NCBI GenBank assembly: GCA_002408385.1
Contig: DHSB01000022.1
Location: forward strand, 765-12,120
Direction: 5' to 3'
DNA: 11,356 nucleotides
Source of the DNA: Myxococcales bacterium UBA5297
GTDB lineage: Bacteria > Myxococcota > Myxococcia > Myxococcales > UBA5297
Shown here piece after piece: positions 1 through 6,847 of this stretch. Each line of letters opens with the position of its first letter. The first letter of the stretch is position 1. A program made the position numbers and the translations under genes. The notes under the pieces were generated by a model, which was given only the letters and a program-made list of their open reading frames with translations, searched no databases and was not told where the DNA came from.

Positions 1-22
1 CGCTCGACCCGCGGGTCGAGCG
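1..22. repeat. Perfect 22-bp palindrome inside coding sequence
   Basis: CGCTCGACCCG is followed immediately by its reverse complement CGGGTCGAGCG, giving an uninterrupted self-complementary 22-mer. It lies in the coding region of the TIGR02757 gene (residues ALDPRVER) and begins exactly at the window edge, so it could be longer. A site this long is uncommon by chance, though CTCGA-rich codon usage here makes it less surprising. No function is assigned. Confidence 0.6.
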
Positions 23-533
23 CGCCGCGAAGCCGCGCGCTCAGCTCGGCGAGCGCTCCCTGCAACGAGCCTTGCGCGCGCAGCGCTTCGGCCACGACGA
101 GCCCGATTCGGCCACCGCGCGCCTGCAGCCGCCCTGCCGCCGAGACCAGCGCGGCGAGGTCGGCGCCGGTATTGAAGCGGTAGACAAAACCCGCGAAGAA
201 TTCGCGGTGCCTCTCGGGCTCGAATTCCTGCGCAAATGCCGAGGGCGAAGGCCCCATGTACGCAAACAGGCCTTCGAGCTTCTGAAGGAATACCTCGGCC
301 TTTCCGTAGGCGAGGCAGGCGGCGAGCAACCCCGCCATCTCCGCGTCGGCCGGCCGCGGGTAGCGGCGCGGAAACCGCACCGGATCGTGCTCGACCCTGG
401 CCGCCATCGCCCGGGGATCGAGCAGCCCTTCGAGCAGCGGCTTGAGCCGCCTTGCCTGTCGCGCCGAGAGGGTCACCTTGGACCAACGCCGCCGGGCGCG
501 CCGCGGCTTCCCGCCCCCGCTCGCCCGCTCCAA
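1..533 (-). CDS. TIGR02757 (DUF2400) family protein, 3' end cut off
   Basis: The visible 177 codons match the TIGR02757/DUF2400 family, whose biochemical function is unknown. Family hallmarks seen in order are HDPVRFPRRYPRPADAEMAG, then LLAACLAYGKAEVFLQKLE, then YMGPSPSAF, then FVYRFNTGADLAAL. Family members are usually about 250-270 residues, so roughly a third is missing beyond the left window edge. The frame has no ATG. The likely start is TTG at 533, because AAGGG lies 7 bases upstream. A GTG at 476 gives MTLSARQARRLKPLLEG, closer to the usual family N-terminus, but has a poorer ribosome site. The TTG choice adds a basic GGGKPRRARRR stretch. The gene begins 11 bases after the moaB-type stop, so it is probably the last visible member of that operon. 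Family assignment is recognition from memory; the frame itself is clear. Confidence 0.82.
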   Translation of the reverse strand, partial: MERASGGGKPRRARRRWSKVTLSARQARRLKPLLEGLLDPRAMAARVEHDPVRFPRRYPRPADAEMAGLLAACLAYGKAEVFLQKLEGLFAYMGPSPSAFAQEFEPERHREFFAGFVYRFNTGADLAALVSAAGRLQARGGRIGLVVAEALRAQGSLQGALAELSARLRGALDPRVE

Positions 534-544
534 AGAAGCGCCCT

Positions 545-1084
545 TCAGCGCCTCAGCTCGTCGACCGCGTGGCCCAGCTCGGGCAGGACCAGCCGGGTCA
601 TCGCCAGCCGCGCGGCCGCGGTCGAGCCGGGCATCGCGAAGACGAGGGCGCCCCGGTAGGTGCCGGCCACCGCCCGCGACAGCATCGCCGCGCTGCCTAT
701 CTCCTCGAACGACAGGAAGCGGAAGAGCTCCCCGAAACCGTCGAGGCGCTTCTCGAGCAGGGGCGCGAGCGCGTCGTAGGTCGAGTCGCGCCGGCCGATC
801 CCCGTGCCGCCGTTGACGATGATCGCCTCGGCGCCTTTGCCCGGCGCCCTCACCTCGAGCACCTCGCGAAGCTGCGCCGGCTCGTCGGGGATGACCGCGT
901 AGCCGACCACCCGATGGCCCTGCTCCTCGAGCAGCTCGCGGATGAGCCGCCCGCTGTGATCCGAGGCCTCGTCACGCGTGTCGCTCGAGGTCACGACGAA
1001 GCAGGCGACGCTGGTCCGAGCGTGCGCCTTGTGGCGGCCGGGCCCTCCGGAATGCGGGTGATCTCCGCCCATTTTCTCGCTCAC
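545..1084 (-). CDS. moaB: MoaB/MogA-family molybdenum cofactor biosynthesis protein
   Basis: This 179-residue protein carries the MoCF-binding fold of the MoaB/MogA family, which binds molybdopterin. MogA-type members adenylylate it before molybdate insertion in the cytoplasm. Visible motifs are TSSDTRDEASDHSG (32-45), the substrate loop NGGTGIGRRDST (91-102) with Asp100, FGELFRFLSFEEIGSAAMLS (117-136), FAMPGST (149-155) and LPELGH (167-172). These match E. coli MoaB closely in pattern and order. The start is GTG at 1084, overlapping the TGA of the lipoprotein gene by four bases (GTGA), so translational coupling is likely. An in-frame ATG at 1072 is an alternative. The first about 22 residues, rich in His and Gly, precede the conserved fold. 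MoaB versus MogA in function cannot be settled from sequence, and no other cofactor genes are in view. Confidence 0.9.
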   Translation of the reverse strand: MSEKMGGDHPHSGGPGRHKAHARTSVACFVVTSSDTRDEASDHSGRLIRELLEEQGHRVVGYAVIPDEPAQLREVLEVRAPGKGAEAIIVNGGTGIGRRDSTYDALAPLLEKRLDGFGELFRFLSFEEIGSAAMLSRAVAGTYRGALVFAMPGSTAAARLAMTRLVLPELGHAVDELRR

Positions 1085-1716
1085 AGATCGCTGGGCTTGC
1101 GGCCCGGGATGTCGATGTCGCCCTCGGCGCGGCTGACGATCTCGCGCACTTTGTCGGCGTCCGGCGCGTTGGGCGCGACCAGCAGGTAGCTCTTGTAGGC
1201 CTGCAGCGCCTCATGCCGCTTGTTCATCTTCGCGAAGCAGATGCCCATCCCCTTGTAGGCCGCGCCGCTGCGCGGGTCGACCTGTGCCATGCGCTTGAAG
1301 AACTGCAAGGCCTCCGGGCAGCGATCGGTGCGCGAGAGCGTCGTGCCCGCGCGGCCGAGCCGGCCGAGATCGTCGGGGTCGATGGCCGCCTCGCTGGCCG
1401 CCCAGGCGTCGGGGCGCAGCACCAAGAGCATCCGCTCGCCCTTGTGCTGGACAACGTCCTGGCCGCTGACCGTCATCTGCTCGGCGTGATAGCCCTGGGC
1501 CTTGAAGCTGAGTTGGTGGATCGCCGTCGCGTCGTCGGCGCTGAAGACCAGCGGCGTGCTCCCGCGCTGCTTGTCGCCTTCGCTCACCAGCGCGCCGGCC
1601 GGCACCGTCTCGAGGATCACCTCGGGCGGCGCCACCTTGGCCAGCGAGACCTTCTCGGCCGTGCAGCCACAGGCGAGCGCACCGAGGCCGAGGACAAGCA
1701 GAACCTTCTGGAGCAT
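1081..1716 (-). CDS. Probable lipoprotein with PEGA domain and TPR repeats
   Basis: A 211-residue exported protein. Residues 1-18 form a short signal peptide (MLQKVLLVLGLGALACGC) with two candidate lipidation cysteines, C16 and C18. Neither gives a perfect lipobox, but the pattern fits a lipoprotein. Residues about 30-83 (PPEVILETVPAGALV, GSTPLVF, LSFKAQGYHAEQMTVS) resemble a PEGA domain, a small beta-rich module of cell-surface proteins. Residues about 117-184 hold two TPR-like helical pairs (CPEALQFFKRMAQVDPRSGAAY and KRHEALQAYKSYLLVAP), so a scaffolding role in the envelope is likely. The ATG at 1716 is preceded by AAAGGG 7 bases upstream. It is the first gene of a three-gene minus-strand unit with the moaB-type and TIGR02757 genes. 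The grouping with cytoplasmic genes gives no clear functional clue. No specific partner is identifiable. Confidence 0.82.
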   Translation of the reverse strand: MLQKVLLVLGLGALACGCTAEKVSLAKVAPPEVILETVPAGALVSEGDKQRGSTPLVFSADDATAIHQLSFKAQGYHAEQMTVSGQDVVQHKGERMLLVLRPDAWAASEAAIDPDDLGRLGRAGTTLSRTDRCPEALQFFKRMAQVDPRSGAAYKGMGICFAKMNKRHEALQAYKSYLLVAPNAPDADKVREIVSRAEGDIDIPGRKPSDL

Positions 1717-1755
1717 GTGCAGGCCCTTTCGTTTGTCAGGGGAAAGCGAAGCGGA

Positions 1756-1786
1756 CAGATAGGCCAGATCCTCGCTCGCAGGTCAA
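1756..1786 (-). promoter_or_regulatory. Candidate sigma-70-type promoter for the lipoprotein operon
   Basis: On the minus strand TTGACC (1786-1781) matches five of six -35 positions. TATCTG (1761-1756) is a weak -10, three of six, with a 19-base spacer. Transcription would start near 1749, leaving about a 33-base leader to the ATG at 1716. The position between two same-strand genes is sensible, but the -10 is poor and the spacer long. Confidence 0.3.
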
Positions 1787-1807
1787 ACCCGGAAGACGGC
1801 GCTCGGT

Positions 1808-1834
1808 GGCCGGGCAGGAGCCCTCGACCCGGCC
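1808..1834 (-). terminator. GC hairpin downstream of the HelD-like gene, possible terminator
   Basis: GGCCGGG (1808-1814) and CCCGGCC (1828-1834) form a perfect 7-bp stem with a 13-base loop that can pair further (GAG/CTC). It lies 42 bases past the stop of the HelD-like gene and before the candidate promoter of the next unit. No T-run follows the stem on the minus strand, so it is not a classical intrinsic terminator. It may be factor-assisted, or chance in GC-rich DNA. Confidence 0.3.
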
Positions 1835-1875
1835 GTATCCCCGTGGGCCCCTCCAAGCTTTCGCCGGGCGGCTCC

Positions 1876-3981
1876 TCAGGCGAGCAGCGGCGAGGGCGTT
1901 CCGGTCGCGACCAGCCAAAGCTGGTGCGAGGCGCGGGTGACCGCGACGTGCAGGAGCCGGCGCGCCTCGTCGTCGAGCGGGTAGGCGCTCGCCGAGGCAT
2001 CCGGGACGATGACGTAGTCGAACTCGAGCCCCTTGACGTTGGCGACGTCGGTCACGTCGATGCCCGGCTGGAACGAGAAGGCGCCGTCGAGCACGAGCCG
2101 CGCCTCGGGCAGGTCGGCGAGCGCGCGGTAGAGGGCCTGCGCCGACTCCGGCCCGCGGGCGATGACCCCGACCGAGGCCTGCGGCTCGCGCTCGATGAGA
2201 TCGCGCAGCGCGTCGACCAGGAAGAGGTTGGCGTGGGCCTCGGTGGGGAAGTCGTAGCGGCCGACCGGCGCGCCGTCGCGGCCGGCGAGCGCGGGGGCCT
2301 GCGGCGCGAGCGGGCCGAGCACCTTCTGAGCGAGCTCGGCGACCGGGCGCGGGCAGCGGTACGCGACGCTCAGCCGGCAGGTCGCCGCGCCCTCGGCGCC
2401 CAGGGCCGACAGGGCCTGAGCCCAACCGGCGAAGCTCGAGAAGGTCTGCTGCGCGTCGTCGCCAGCCAGGGTGACGCTGCGCCCCTCGCCTAGGTGCTTG
2501 CCGAGCACGAAGAGCTCGAAGAGCGAGATGTCCTCGGCCTCGTCGACCACCAAGTGCGCGAGCCGGCCTCCCGGCAGCGAGGCGCGATAGGCCTTCACGA
2601 AGAGGAACAGCGGCAGGTCCTCGACGTCCGCGGTTCCGGCCAACTCCTCGGGCGTCCCCTCGTCGAGCGAGCGACCGTCGACCGTCTCGAGCCGGGAGGC
2701 GTCGACGCCGGCGAGCGAGTCGGCCGGCGAGGCGAGCTGCTGCAGGGTGTGGCGGACGGTCTGCTCGACCGCGGTCGTCGGCAGCCCGCCGGCGGCCGCC
2801 TCGACCACGCTCAGCAGGAAGCTGCGGTCGGTGAAGAGCTCTGCGAGCTCGCGCCGGATGGCCGAGAGCTTCGTAGAGCCGCCGGCCGCGCGCATCAGCC
2901 GCTTGCGCAGCGCGAAGTAGAGGGCCGGGTGGCGCTTGAGCCGCGAGACGAGCGGCGGGGCCTCCTCGCACAGCCGCGGCGGCGGCGCGCCGAACACGCC
3001 GTGGACGCGCCCGCGTGCCCAGGCCTCGAGCGTGAGCACCGAGACCCTGCCCAGGCCAAGCGGCTCGAGCAGCCGCGAGGAGAGCCGGGCGAGCCCCGGC
3101 TCGGGGACGACGACCTGCACCCGCGAGACGGGGAAGCGCTGGGGGGCCTCGAAGGCGAGCGAGGCGAGCCGGTGCAGGGCGACGGTCGTCTTGCCGCTGC
3201 CGGCGCTGCCGAGCACGAGCAGCGGGCTGTCGGGGCTCGCGTTGAGCGCCTCGAACTGCTCGCGGTCGAGCAGCGCCGAGACGTCGGCCTGCCTCGAGCG
3301 GTCGGTGGTGAGCGCGCCAACGCCCAGGCTGCCGGCGCGCGCCGCGCTGCCCGCCCCTCCGCGCAGCGCCGAGCCGGCCGCGCCCTGCTGACACAGCCAT
3401 TCGCCCTCCGGCGTCCGGGTCAGCGTGAGCTCGGGGGTGAGGATTCGGGTGAGCTCGCCGCGGTGGACGACGACCACGCGGCGCGCCTCGACGCTGCCCT
3501 CGGCAAGCCGCCCGGGAAGCTGCTCCTCGAAGGGGTCGCCCTCGCGGTACCGATAGAAAATGCGGGCGATGGGGGCATAGCGCCAATCGACGACCCGCAC
3601 GCCGTTGAGCGTGTCGAAGAAGCTGGCGCGCCCCAGGAGATAGTCGGTGAGCTTCTCCTCTTCGCGCAGCCGCAGGTGCGCGAAGTACGGCGAGTGGCGC
3701 TCGGGGACGGCCTGCTCCTGCGGATGCTCGAGCAGCGCGCGCACGAGGCTCATCTCCTGGAAGATGGTCGGCAGGTCGAACGAGGCGGCCTTGGCCGCCT
3801 GCTCGCGCAGGTCCTTGAGGCGCTCGAGCAGCTCCTGCGGAGAGCGGGAGGAACAGGCGCGCTTGGCCTCGAGCGAGGCGAGCACGCGGGTGAGGAGCTG
3901 CTGCTCTTCGTCGACGATGGCCTGGGCCTCGGGCGACAGGGGCGGGTTCAGGGTCTCAGTCACGGCGGGGCGATTCCTCAA
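1876..3981 (-). CDS. HelD-like superfamily 1 ATPase (RNA polymerase-associated)
   Basis: A 701-residue UvrD/HelD-type ATPase. HelD proteins use ATP to strip or recycle stalled RNA polymerase rather than to unwind long DNA. Residues about 16-120 are rich in charged helix (EAQAIVDEEQQLLTRVLASL, SPQELLERLKDLREQAAKA), fitting the HelD arm that enters the secondary channel. The signature VDWRYAPIARIFYRY (130-144) is typical of HelD and absent from UvrD. ATPase motifs are Q-motif REQFEAL (240-246), Walker A GSAGSGKTT (258-266), Walker B LVVDEAED (477-484), GDDAQQTF (507-514), YRCP (541-544), VKGLEFDYVIV (649-659) and VAVTRAS (679-685). Motif II reads DEAED where DEAQD is usual. The region between Walker A and B (about 300-470) is the likely primary-channel insert. 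The frame opens at TTG 3981. GTG at 3963, with GAGGA 11 bases upstream, is an equally plausible start. It is divergent from polX. Confidence 0.85.
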   Translation of the reverse strand: MRNRPAVTETLNPPLSPEAQAIVDEEQQLLTRVLASLEAKRACSSRSPQELLERLKDLREQAAKAASFDLPTIFQEMSLVRALLEHPQEQAVPERHSPYFAHLRLREEEKLTDYLLGRASFFDTLNGVRVVDWRYAPIARIFYRYREGDPFEEQLPGRLAEGSVEARRVVVVHRGELTRILTPELTLTRTPEGEWLCQQGAAGSALRGGAGSAARAGSLGVGALTTDRSRQADVSALLDREQFEALNASPDSPLLVLGSAGSGKTTVALHRLASLAFEAPQRFPVSRVQVVVPEPGLARLSSRLLEPLGLGRVSVLTLEAWARGRVHGVFGAPPPRLCEEAPPLVSRLKRHPALYFALRKRLMRAAGGSTKLSAIRRELAELFTDRSFLLSVVEAAAGGLPTTAVEQTVRHTLQQLASPADSLAGVDASRLETVDGRSLDEGTPEELAGTADVEDLPLFLFVKAYRASLPGGRLAHLVVDEAEDISLFELFVLGKHLGEGRSVTLAGDDAQQTFSSFAGWAQALSALGAEGAATCRLSVAYRCPRPVAELAQKVLGPLAPQAPALAGRDGAPVGRYDFPTEAHANLFLVDALRDLIEREPQASVGVIARGPESAQALYRALADLPEARLVLDGAFSFQPGIDVTDVANVKGLEFDYVIVPDASASAYPLDDEARRLLHVAVTRASHQLWLVATGTPSPLLA

Positions 3982-4011
3982 AGATGTCTCTGCGTGCCCG
4001 AAGGGCGGCCT

Positions 4012-4017
4012 CTTATA
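4012..4017 (-). promoter_or_regulatory. Candidate -10 element for the HelD-like gene
   Basis: TATAAG on the minus strand (4017-4012) matches five of six -10 positions, and AT-rich hexamers are rare in this window. No good -35 is visible at 16-19 bases upstream, so an activator or another sigma factor may be needed. Transcription would start near 4005, giving a leader of about 24-42 bases depending on the start codon used. Confidence 0.35.
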
Positions 4018-4185
4018 ACCGCTGGCGCCCGCGCATCGTGCCGCATTTTCGGCAGGCCTTTTCGTCGCCCCGACCCGCTGTCGCCCGACGGTCGACCGAA
4101 GGGGGAGCGCGGTCGGGTCGCGCGCTTGGCGCGGGTGCCGGTTTCAGGCCCGCTTTCTGCCCGCGCCGGGACGTTTCTGCCGTCG

Positions 4186-4215
4186 TTGACGGGTTCTCGC
4201 CCAGGCGGCTACCGT
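4186..4215 (+). promoter_or_regulatory. Candidate sigma-70-type promoter for polX
   Basis: TTGACG (4186-4191) is a near-consensus -35. TACCGT (4210-4215), 18 bases later, keeps the key T, A and final T of a -10. Transcription would begin near 4222, about 19 bases before the ATG at 4241. This supports that ATG over an in-frame GTG at 4214, which would lie inside the -10. Confidence 0.5.
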
Positions 4216-4240
4216 GCGCCGCTCGATCGGCAGGCAAACG

Positions 4241-5974
4241 ATGTCCCTCCTCGACAGGCTCGAGATCGCCCGCGTCCTGCGCGAGATCTCGATGTTCCTC
4301 CAGCTCAAGGGCGAGAACCCCTTCAAGACCCGCGCGTACGAGACCGGCGCCGCCCGGCTCGAGGAGCTGACCGGCGAGCGGTTCGAGGCCCTCGTCGCCG
4401 AGGACCGGCTGACCGACCTGCCGGGCATCGGCGAGGCGCTCTCCAAGAAGGTCGCGACGCTCCACGCGACCGGCCGGCTCGAGCTGCACGACAGGCTGCG
4501 GGCCGAGTTCCCTCCCAGCGTGCTCGAGCTGATGCGCCTCCAGGACCTCGGGCCCAAGCGCATCGCCCTGCTGCACCGCGAGCTGCAGGTCGGCAGCATC
4601 GACGAGCTCGCTCAGGCCTGCCGCGACGGGCGCGTGCGCGCGCTCAAGGGCTTCGGCGCGAAGACCGAGGCGAAGATCCTCGAGTCGATAGCCTCGCTGC
4701 GCCGCATGGGCTCGCGCCTGCCCCTGGGGAGCGCGCGGCCCGCGGCGCTCGGGCTGCTCGAGCGGCTGCGGCGGGCTCCGGGCGTCTCGCGGGCCGAGCT
4801 GGCCGGGAGCGTGCGCCGCTGGCGCGAGACGGCGAAGGACGTGGACCTCGTCGCCGCGGCGGCCGATCCGGCGCCGGTCTTCGACTGGTTGCTCGACTCC
4901 CCGGCCATCGAACGGGTGCTCGGCCGCGGTGACACCAAGTGCTCGGTCATCCTCCGTGAAGGCCTGCAGATCGACGTGCGGGTCGTCCCCGAGACCTCGT
5001 TCGCGACGGCGCTGCATCACTTCACCGGCAGCAAGGAGCACCACGTGCGCCTGCGCCGGCTCGCGCAGGAGAAGGGGCTCAAGCTGAGCGAGTGGGCCCT
5101 CGAGCGCACCAGCGACGGCGCCGGGCTGCCGATACCCGACGAGCAGACCCTCTACGCCGCGCTCGGCCTGCCCTACCTCGCCCCGGAGCTGCGCGAGGGT
5201 GCCGGAGAGATCGAGGCGGCGCTCGCGGGCCGCCTGCCGCGCCTGGTCGAGGCCGAGGACCTGCGCGGCTTCGTGCACGTGCACTCCGACTGGTCCGACG
5301 GCAAGGCCTCGATCCTCGAGCTCGCGCGGGCGGTGCGCGAGCGGGGCGGAGGCTACCTCACCATCACCGACCACAGCCGCGCCGCCTTCTACGCGGGCGG
5401 GCTGAGCGTCGAGCGGCTTCGCGAGCAGTGGGACGAGATCGCCCGCGTGCAGGAGCAGGTCCCCGAGGTGCGCCTGCTGCGCGGCTCGGAGGTCGACATC
5501 CTCGACGACGGCCGCCTCGACTTTCCCGACGAGATCCTCGAGAGGCTCGACGTCGTCGTCGCCAGCGTCCACTCGCGCTTCAAGATGGACGAGGAGGCGA
5601 TGACCCGCCGGCTGCTCGCCGCGCTCGACAACCCGCACCTCCACATCCTCGGGCATCCGACCGGGCGGCTCATCGGCAAGCGGCCGCCGTACGCCGTGCG
5701 TATCGAGTCGGTGCTCGACAAGGCGGCCCGGCTCGGCGTCGCCGTCGAGGTGAACGGCAACCCCGAGCGGCTCGACCTCTCGGCCGAGCACGTCCGGCTC
5801 GCCCGCGAGCGCGGCGTCAAGCTCGCCCTGACGACCGACGCGCACTCGCTCGGCTGTCTGGACCACCTCTCGTTCAGCCTCGCCACCGCGCGGCGCGGCT
5901 GGGCGGCCCGCGAAGAGGTCCTCAACGCCTTGCCGCCCGAGGGCTTCCTCGGCGCGTTGCGGGCAGAAGCCTGA
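4241..5974 (+). CDS. polX: DNA polymerase/3'-5' exonuclease PolX
   Basis: A 577-residue bacterial family X DNA polymerase fused to a PHP nuclease, acting in gap-filling DNA repair in the cytoplasm. Three helix-hairpin-helix segments are visible (LPGIGEALSKK 60-70, LGPKRIALL 103-111, LKGFGAKTEAKI 135-146). The polymerase signature GSVRRWRETAKDVDLV (189-204) supplies Asp200 and Asp202, and IDVRVV (244-249) supplies Asp245, so all three catalytic carboxylates are intact. FTGSKEHHVRLR (261-272) is also conserved. The PHP domain runs from about 343 to 560 and keeps all nine expected metal ligands: H346, H348, D353, H378, E417, H444, H472, D533 and H535. Both activities should be functional. Length is normal for the family (about 570-580). 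The ATG at 4241 is chosen because AGG lies 6 bases upstream and the protein then begins as family members do. It is transcribed away from the HelD-like gene. Confidence 0.96.
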   Translation: MSLLDRLEIARVLREISMFLQLKGENPFKTRAYETGAARLEELTGERFEALVAEDRLTDLPGIGEALSKKVATLHATGRLELHDRLRAEFPPSVLELMRLQDLGPKRIALLHRELQVGSIDELAQACRDGRVRALKGFGAKTEAKILESIASLRRMGSRLPLGSARPAALGLLERLRRAPGVSRAELAGSVRRWRETAKDVDLVAAAADPAPVFDWLLDSPAIERVLGRGDTKCSVILREGLQIDVRVVPETSFATALHHFTGSKEHHVRLRRLAQEKGLKLSEWALERTSDGAGLPIPDEQTLYAALGLPYLAPELREGAGEIEAALAGRLPRLVEAEDLRGFVHVHSDWSDGKASILELARAVRERGGGYLTITDHSRAAFYAGGLSVERLREQWDEIARVQEQVPEVRLLRGSEVDILDDGRLDFPDEILERLDVVVASVHSRFKMDEEAMTRRLLAALDNPHLHILGHPTGRLIGKRPPYAVRIESVLDKAARLGVAVEVNGNPERLDLSAEHVRLARERGVKLALTTDAHSLGCLDHLSFSLATARRGWAAREEVLNALPPEGFLGALRAEA

Positions 5975-5993
5975 AAGCCCGCGAGAGCTCGTT

Positions 5994-6002
5994 TGTTACT
6001 AT
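5994..6002 (+). promoter_or_regulatory. Candidate extended -10 promoter upstream of the HtrA-like gene
   Basis: TGTTACTAT reads as an extended -10 (TG, one base, then TACTAT, four of six). A weak -35-like CTGAAA (5971-5976) is 20 bases away, and extended -10 promoters need little -35. Transcription would start about 6008-6011, at or just before the ATG at 6011, so the message could be nearly leaderless. No Shine-Dalgarno sequence precedes that ATG, which fits. Confidence 0.4.
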
Positions 6003-6010
6003 CCGCGCCC

Positions 6011-6847
6011 ATGGACGCAGGACATCCCGCTCACGCCGAGCCAGAACGAGGCGCCCCCCTCCCCGCTCACCCTGAGCGTAGCCTCCCGAGGAACGAGGGA
6101 GGCGGAGTCGAGGGGCCCTCGACTTCGGCCTCGCAGGCTCGGCCTACGCTCCGGCTGACCGGTGCGCCCACCGGGTCTCGATCGAAGGATTCTTCGACAC
6201 CAGTCGAGGGCTCCGAGCGCAGTCGCGGAGCCCGGCGAAATCGAAGGGCCTCTCTCGTCTCCTGCCTCGGCGCCGCGGCGACCCTGCTCTTCGCCGGCCC
6301 GGCGCTCGCGCGCGAGGACCTCTCCCCGCACGCTTTCCAAAAGCTCGTCGAGCGCACCCGCGGCGCCATCGTCCCGGTCGTCTCCAAGCCCCGAGGCATG
6401 GCGGTGATCATCGGCGTCGAAGGTCACCTCCTGGCCCCCGCCGACCTCGTTCGCGACCACGCGCTGACCGTCGAGATCGACGGGCGCAAGCTCGAGGCGC
6501 AGCTCGCACAGCGAGACGAAGCGCTGGGCGTCGCGCTGCTCACTCTCGAGCCCGGCGCCTATCCGGCCGCCGTCGCCGGCTCGGCCTCCAGCCTCGAGAA
6601 GGGCCGCTTCCTGCTCGGCCTCTCGCTCGACAAGAAAGGCAAGCTCGCCACCGCTCACGGGCACTTCAAGCAGTTGGGCAAGACGCGCGCCGGCCTGCCC
6701 ACCCTGCATACCAACGTGCCTTGCGGCTCGGGCGCCGCGCTCTTCAACTCGCGGGGCGAGCTCGTGGGGATACGCGTCGCGCGCAAGCGGACGACCTTCG
6801 CGCTCGAGGAGATTCGAACCCGACTCGTCGGGAAGGCGGCGCAATGA
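6011..6847 (+). CDS. Exported HtrA-like protein with degenerate catalytic triad and repeat-derived N-terminus
   Basis: A 278-residue protein. Residues 101-278 resemble one trypsin-fold domain of HtrA/DegP: VIIGVEGHLLAPADLV (132-147), ALGVALLTLE (171-180) and TNVPCGSGAALFNSRGELVG (234-253). Aligned to HtrA, the catalytic His position is Asp145 and the Asp position is Gly173. Only the Ser (Ser240, in GSGAALF) remains, so it is probably not an active protease; a binding or sensing role in the periplasm is inferred. There is no PDZ domain. A convincing Sec signal peptide spans about 76-100 (RRNRRASLVSCLG, AAATLLFAGPALA, cleavage after ALA), but about 75 residues precede it. Their DNA is a palindromic repeat read in frame. 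No ATG, GTG or TTG lies between 6011 and the signal peptide. A TTG at 5993 falls within the promoter. The stop overlaps the next gene's ATG (ATGA). Confidence 0.72.
   Translation: MDAGHPAHAEPERGAPLPAHPERSLPRNEGGGVEGPSTSASQARPTLRLTGAPTGSRSKDSSTPVEGSERSRGARRNRRASLVSCLGAAATLLFAGPALAREDLSPHAFQKLVERTRGAIVPVVSKPRGMAVIIGVEGHLLAPADLVRDHALTVEIDGRKLEAQLAQRDEALGVALLTLEPGAYPAAVAGSASSLEKGRFLLGLSLDKKGKLATAHGHFKQLGKTRAGLPTLHTNVPCGSGAALFNSRGELVGIRVARKRTTFALEEIRTRLVGKAAQ
6066..6248. repeat. Palindromic intergenic-type repeat (REP/MITE-like) within the HtrA-like gene
   Basis: The stretch is a nest of inverted repeats. GAGCGTAG (6074-6081) pairs with CTACGCTC (6144-6151). GCCTCCC (6081-6087) pairs with GGGAGGC (6097-6103). 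GTCGAGGG (6107-6114) pairs with CCCTCGAC (6116-6123). TCGAAG (6182-6187) pairs with CTTCGA (6192-6197). GGGCTCCG (6208-6215) pairs with CGGAGCCC (6226-6233). The CCCTGAGCGTAG...GTCGAGGGGCCCTCGACTTCGG layout resembles dispersed palindromic repeats common between genes in many Gram-negative genomes. The motif TCGA[AG]GG recurs four times. Being a dispersed repeat is inference, because only one locus is visible. It contains no stop codon in the reading frame of the host gene. Confidence 0.65.

Noticed and set aside
72..1189. Plus-strand open frames opposite the TIGR02757, moaB-type and lipoprotein genes
   Set aside because: They read as Arg/Pro/Ala-rich shadows, whereas the minus strand gives recognisable families with coherent starts and stops.
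1876..3981. UvrD/PcrA DNA helicase
   Set aside because: The DWR...FY signature and helical N-terminal arm before the Q-motif fit HelD better, and the length and domain order differ from UvrD.
2494..4932. Very long plus-strand open frame opposite the HelD-like gene and in a second frame over polX
   Set aside because: The translation is Arg/Ala/Gly/Glu-rich without domains. The minus-strand HelD-like and plus-strand polX frames carry complete motif sets. It is a shadow of high-GC codon bias.
4013..5866. Long minus-strand open frame opposite polX
   Set aside because: Low-complexity translation in a frame antisense to polX, with no recognisable motif. polX is certain there.
6308..6847. Active HtrA/DegP serine protease
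   Set aside because: The His and Asp catalytic positions are Asp145 and Gly173, and no PDZ domain follows.
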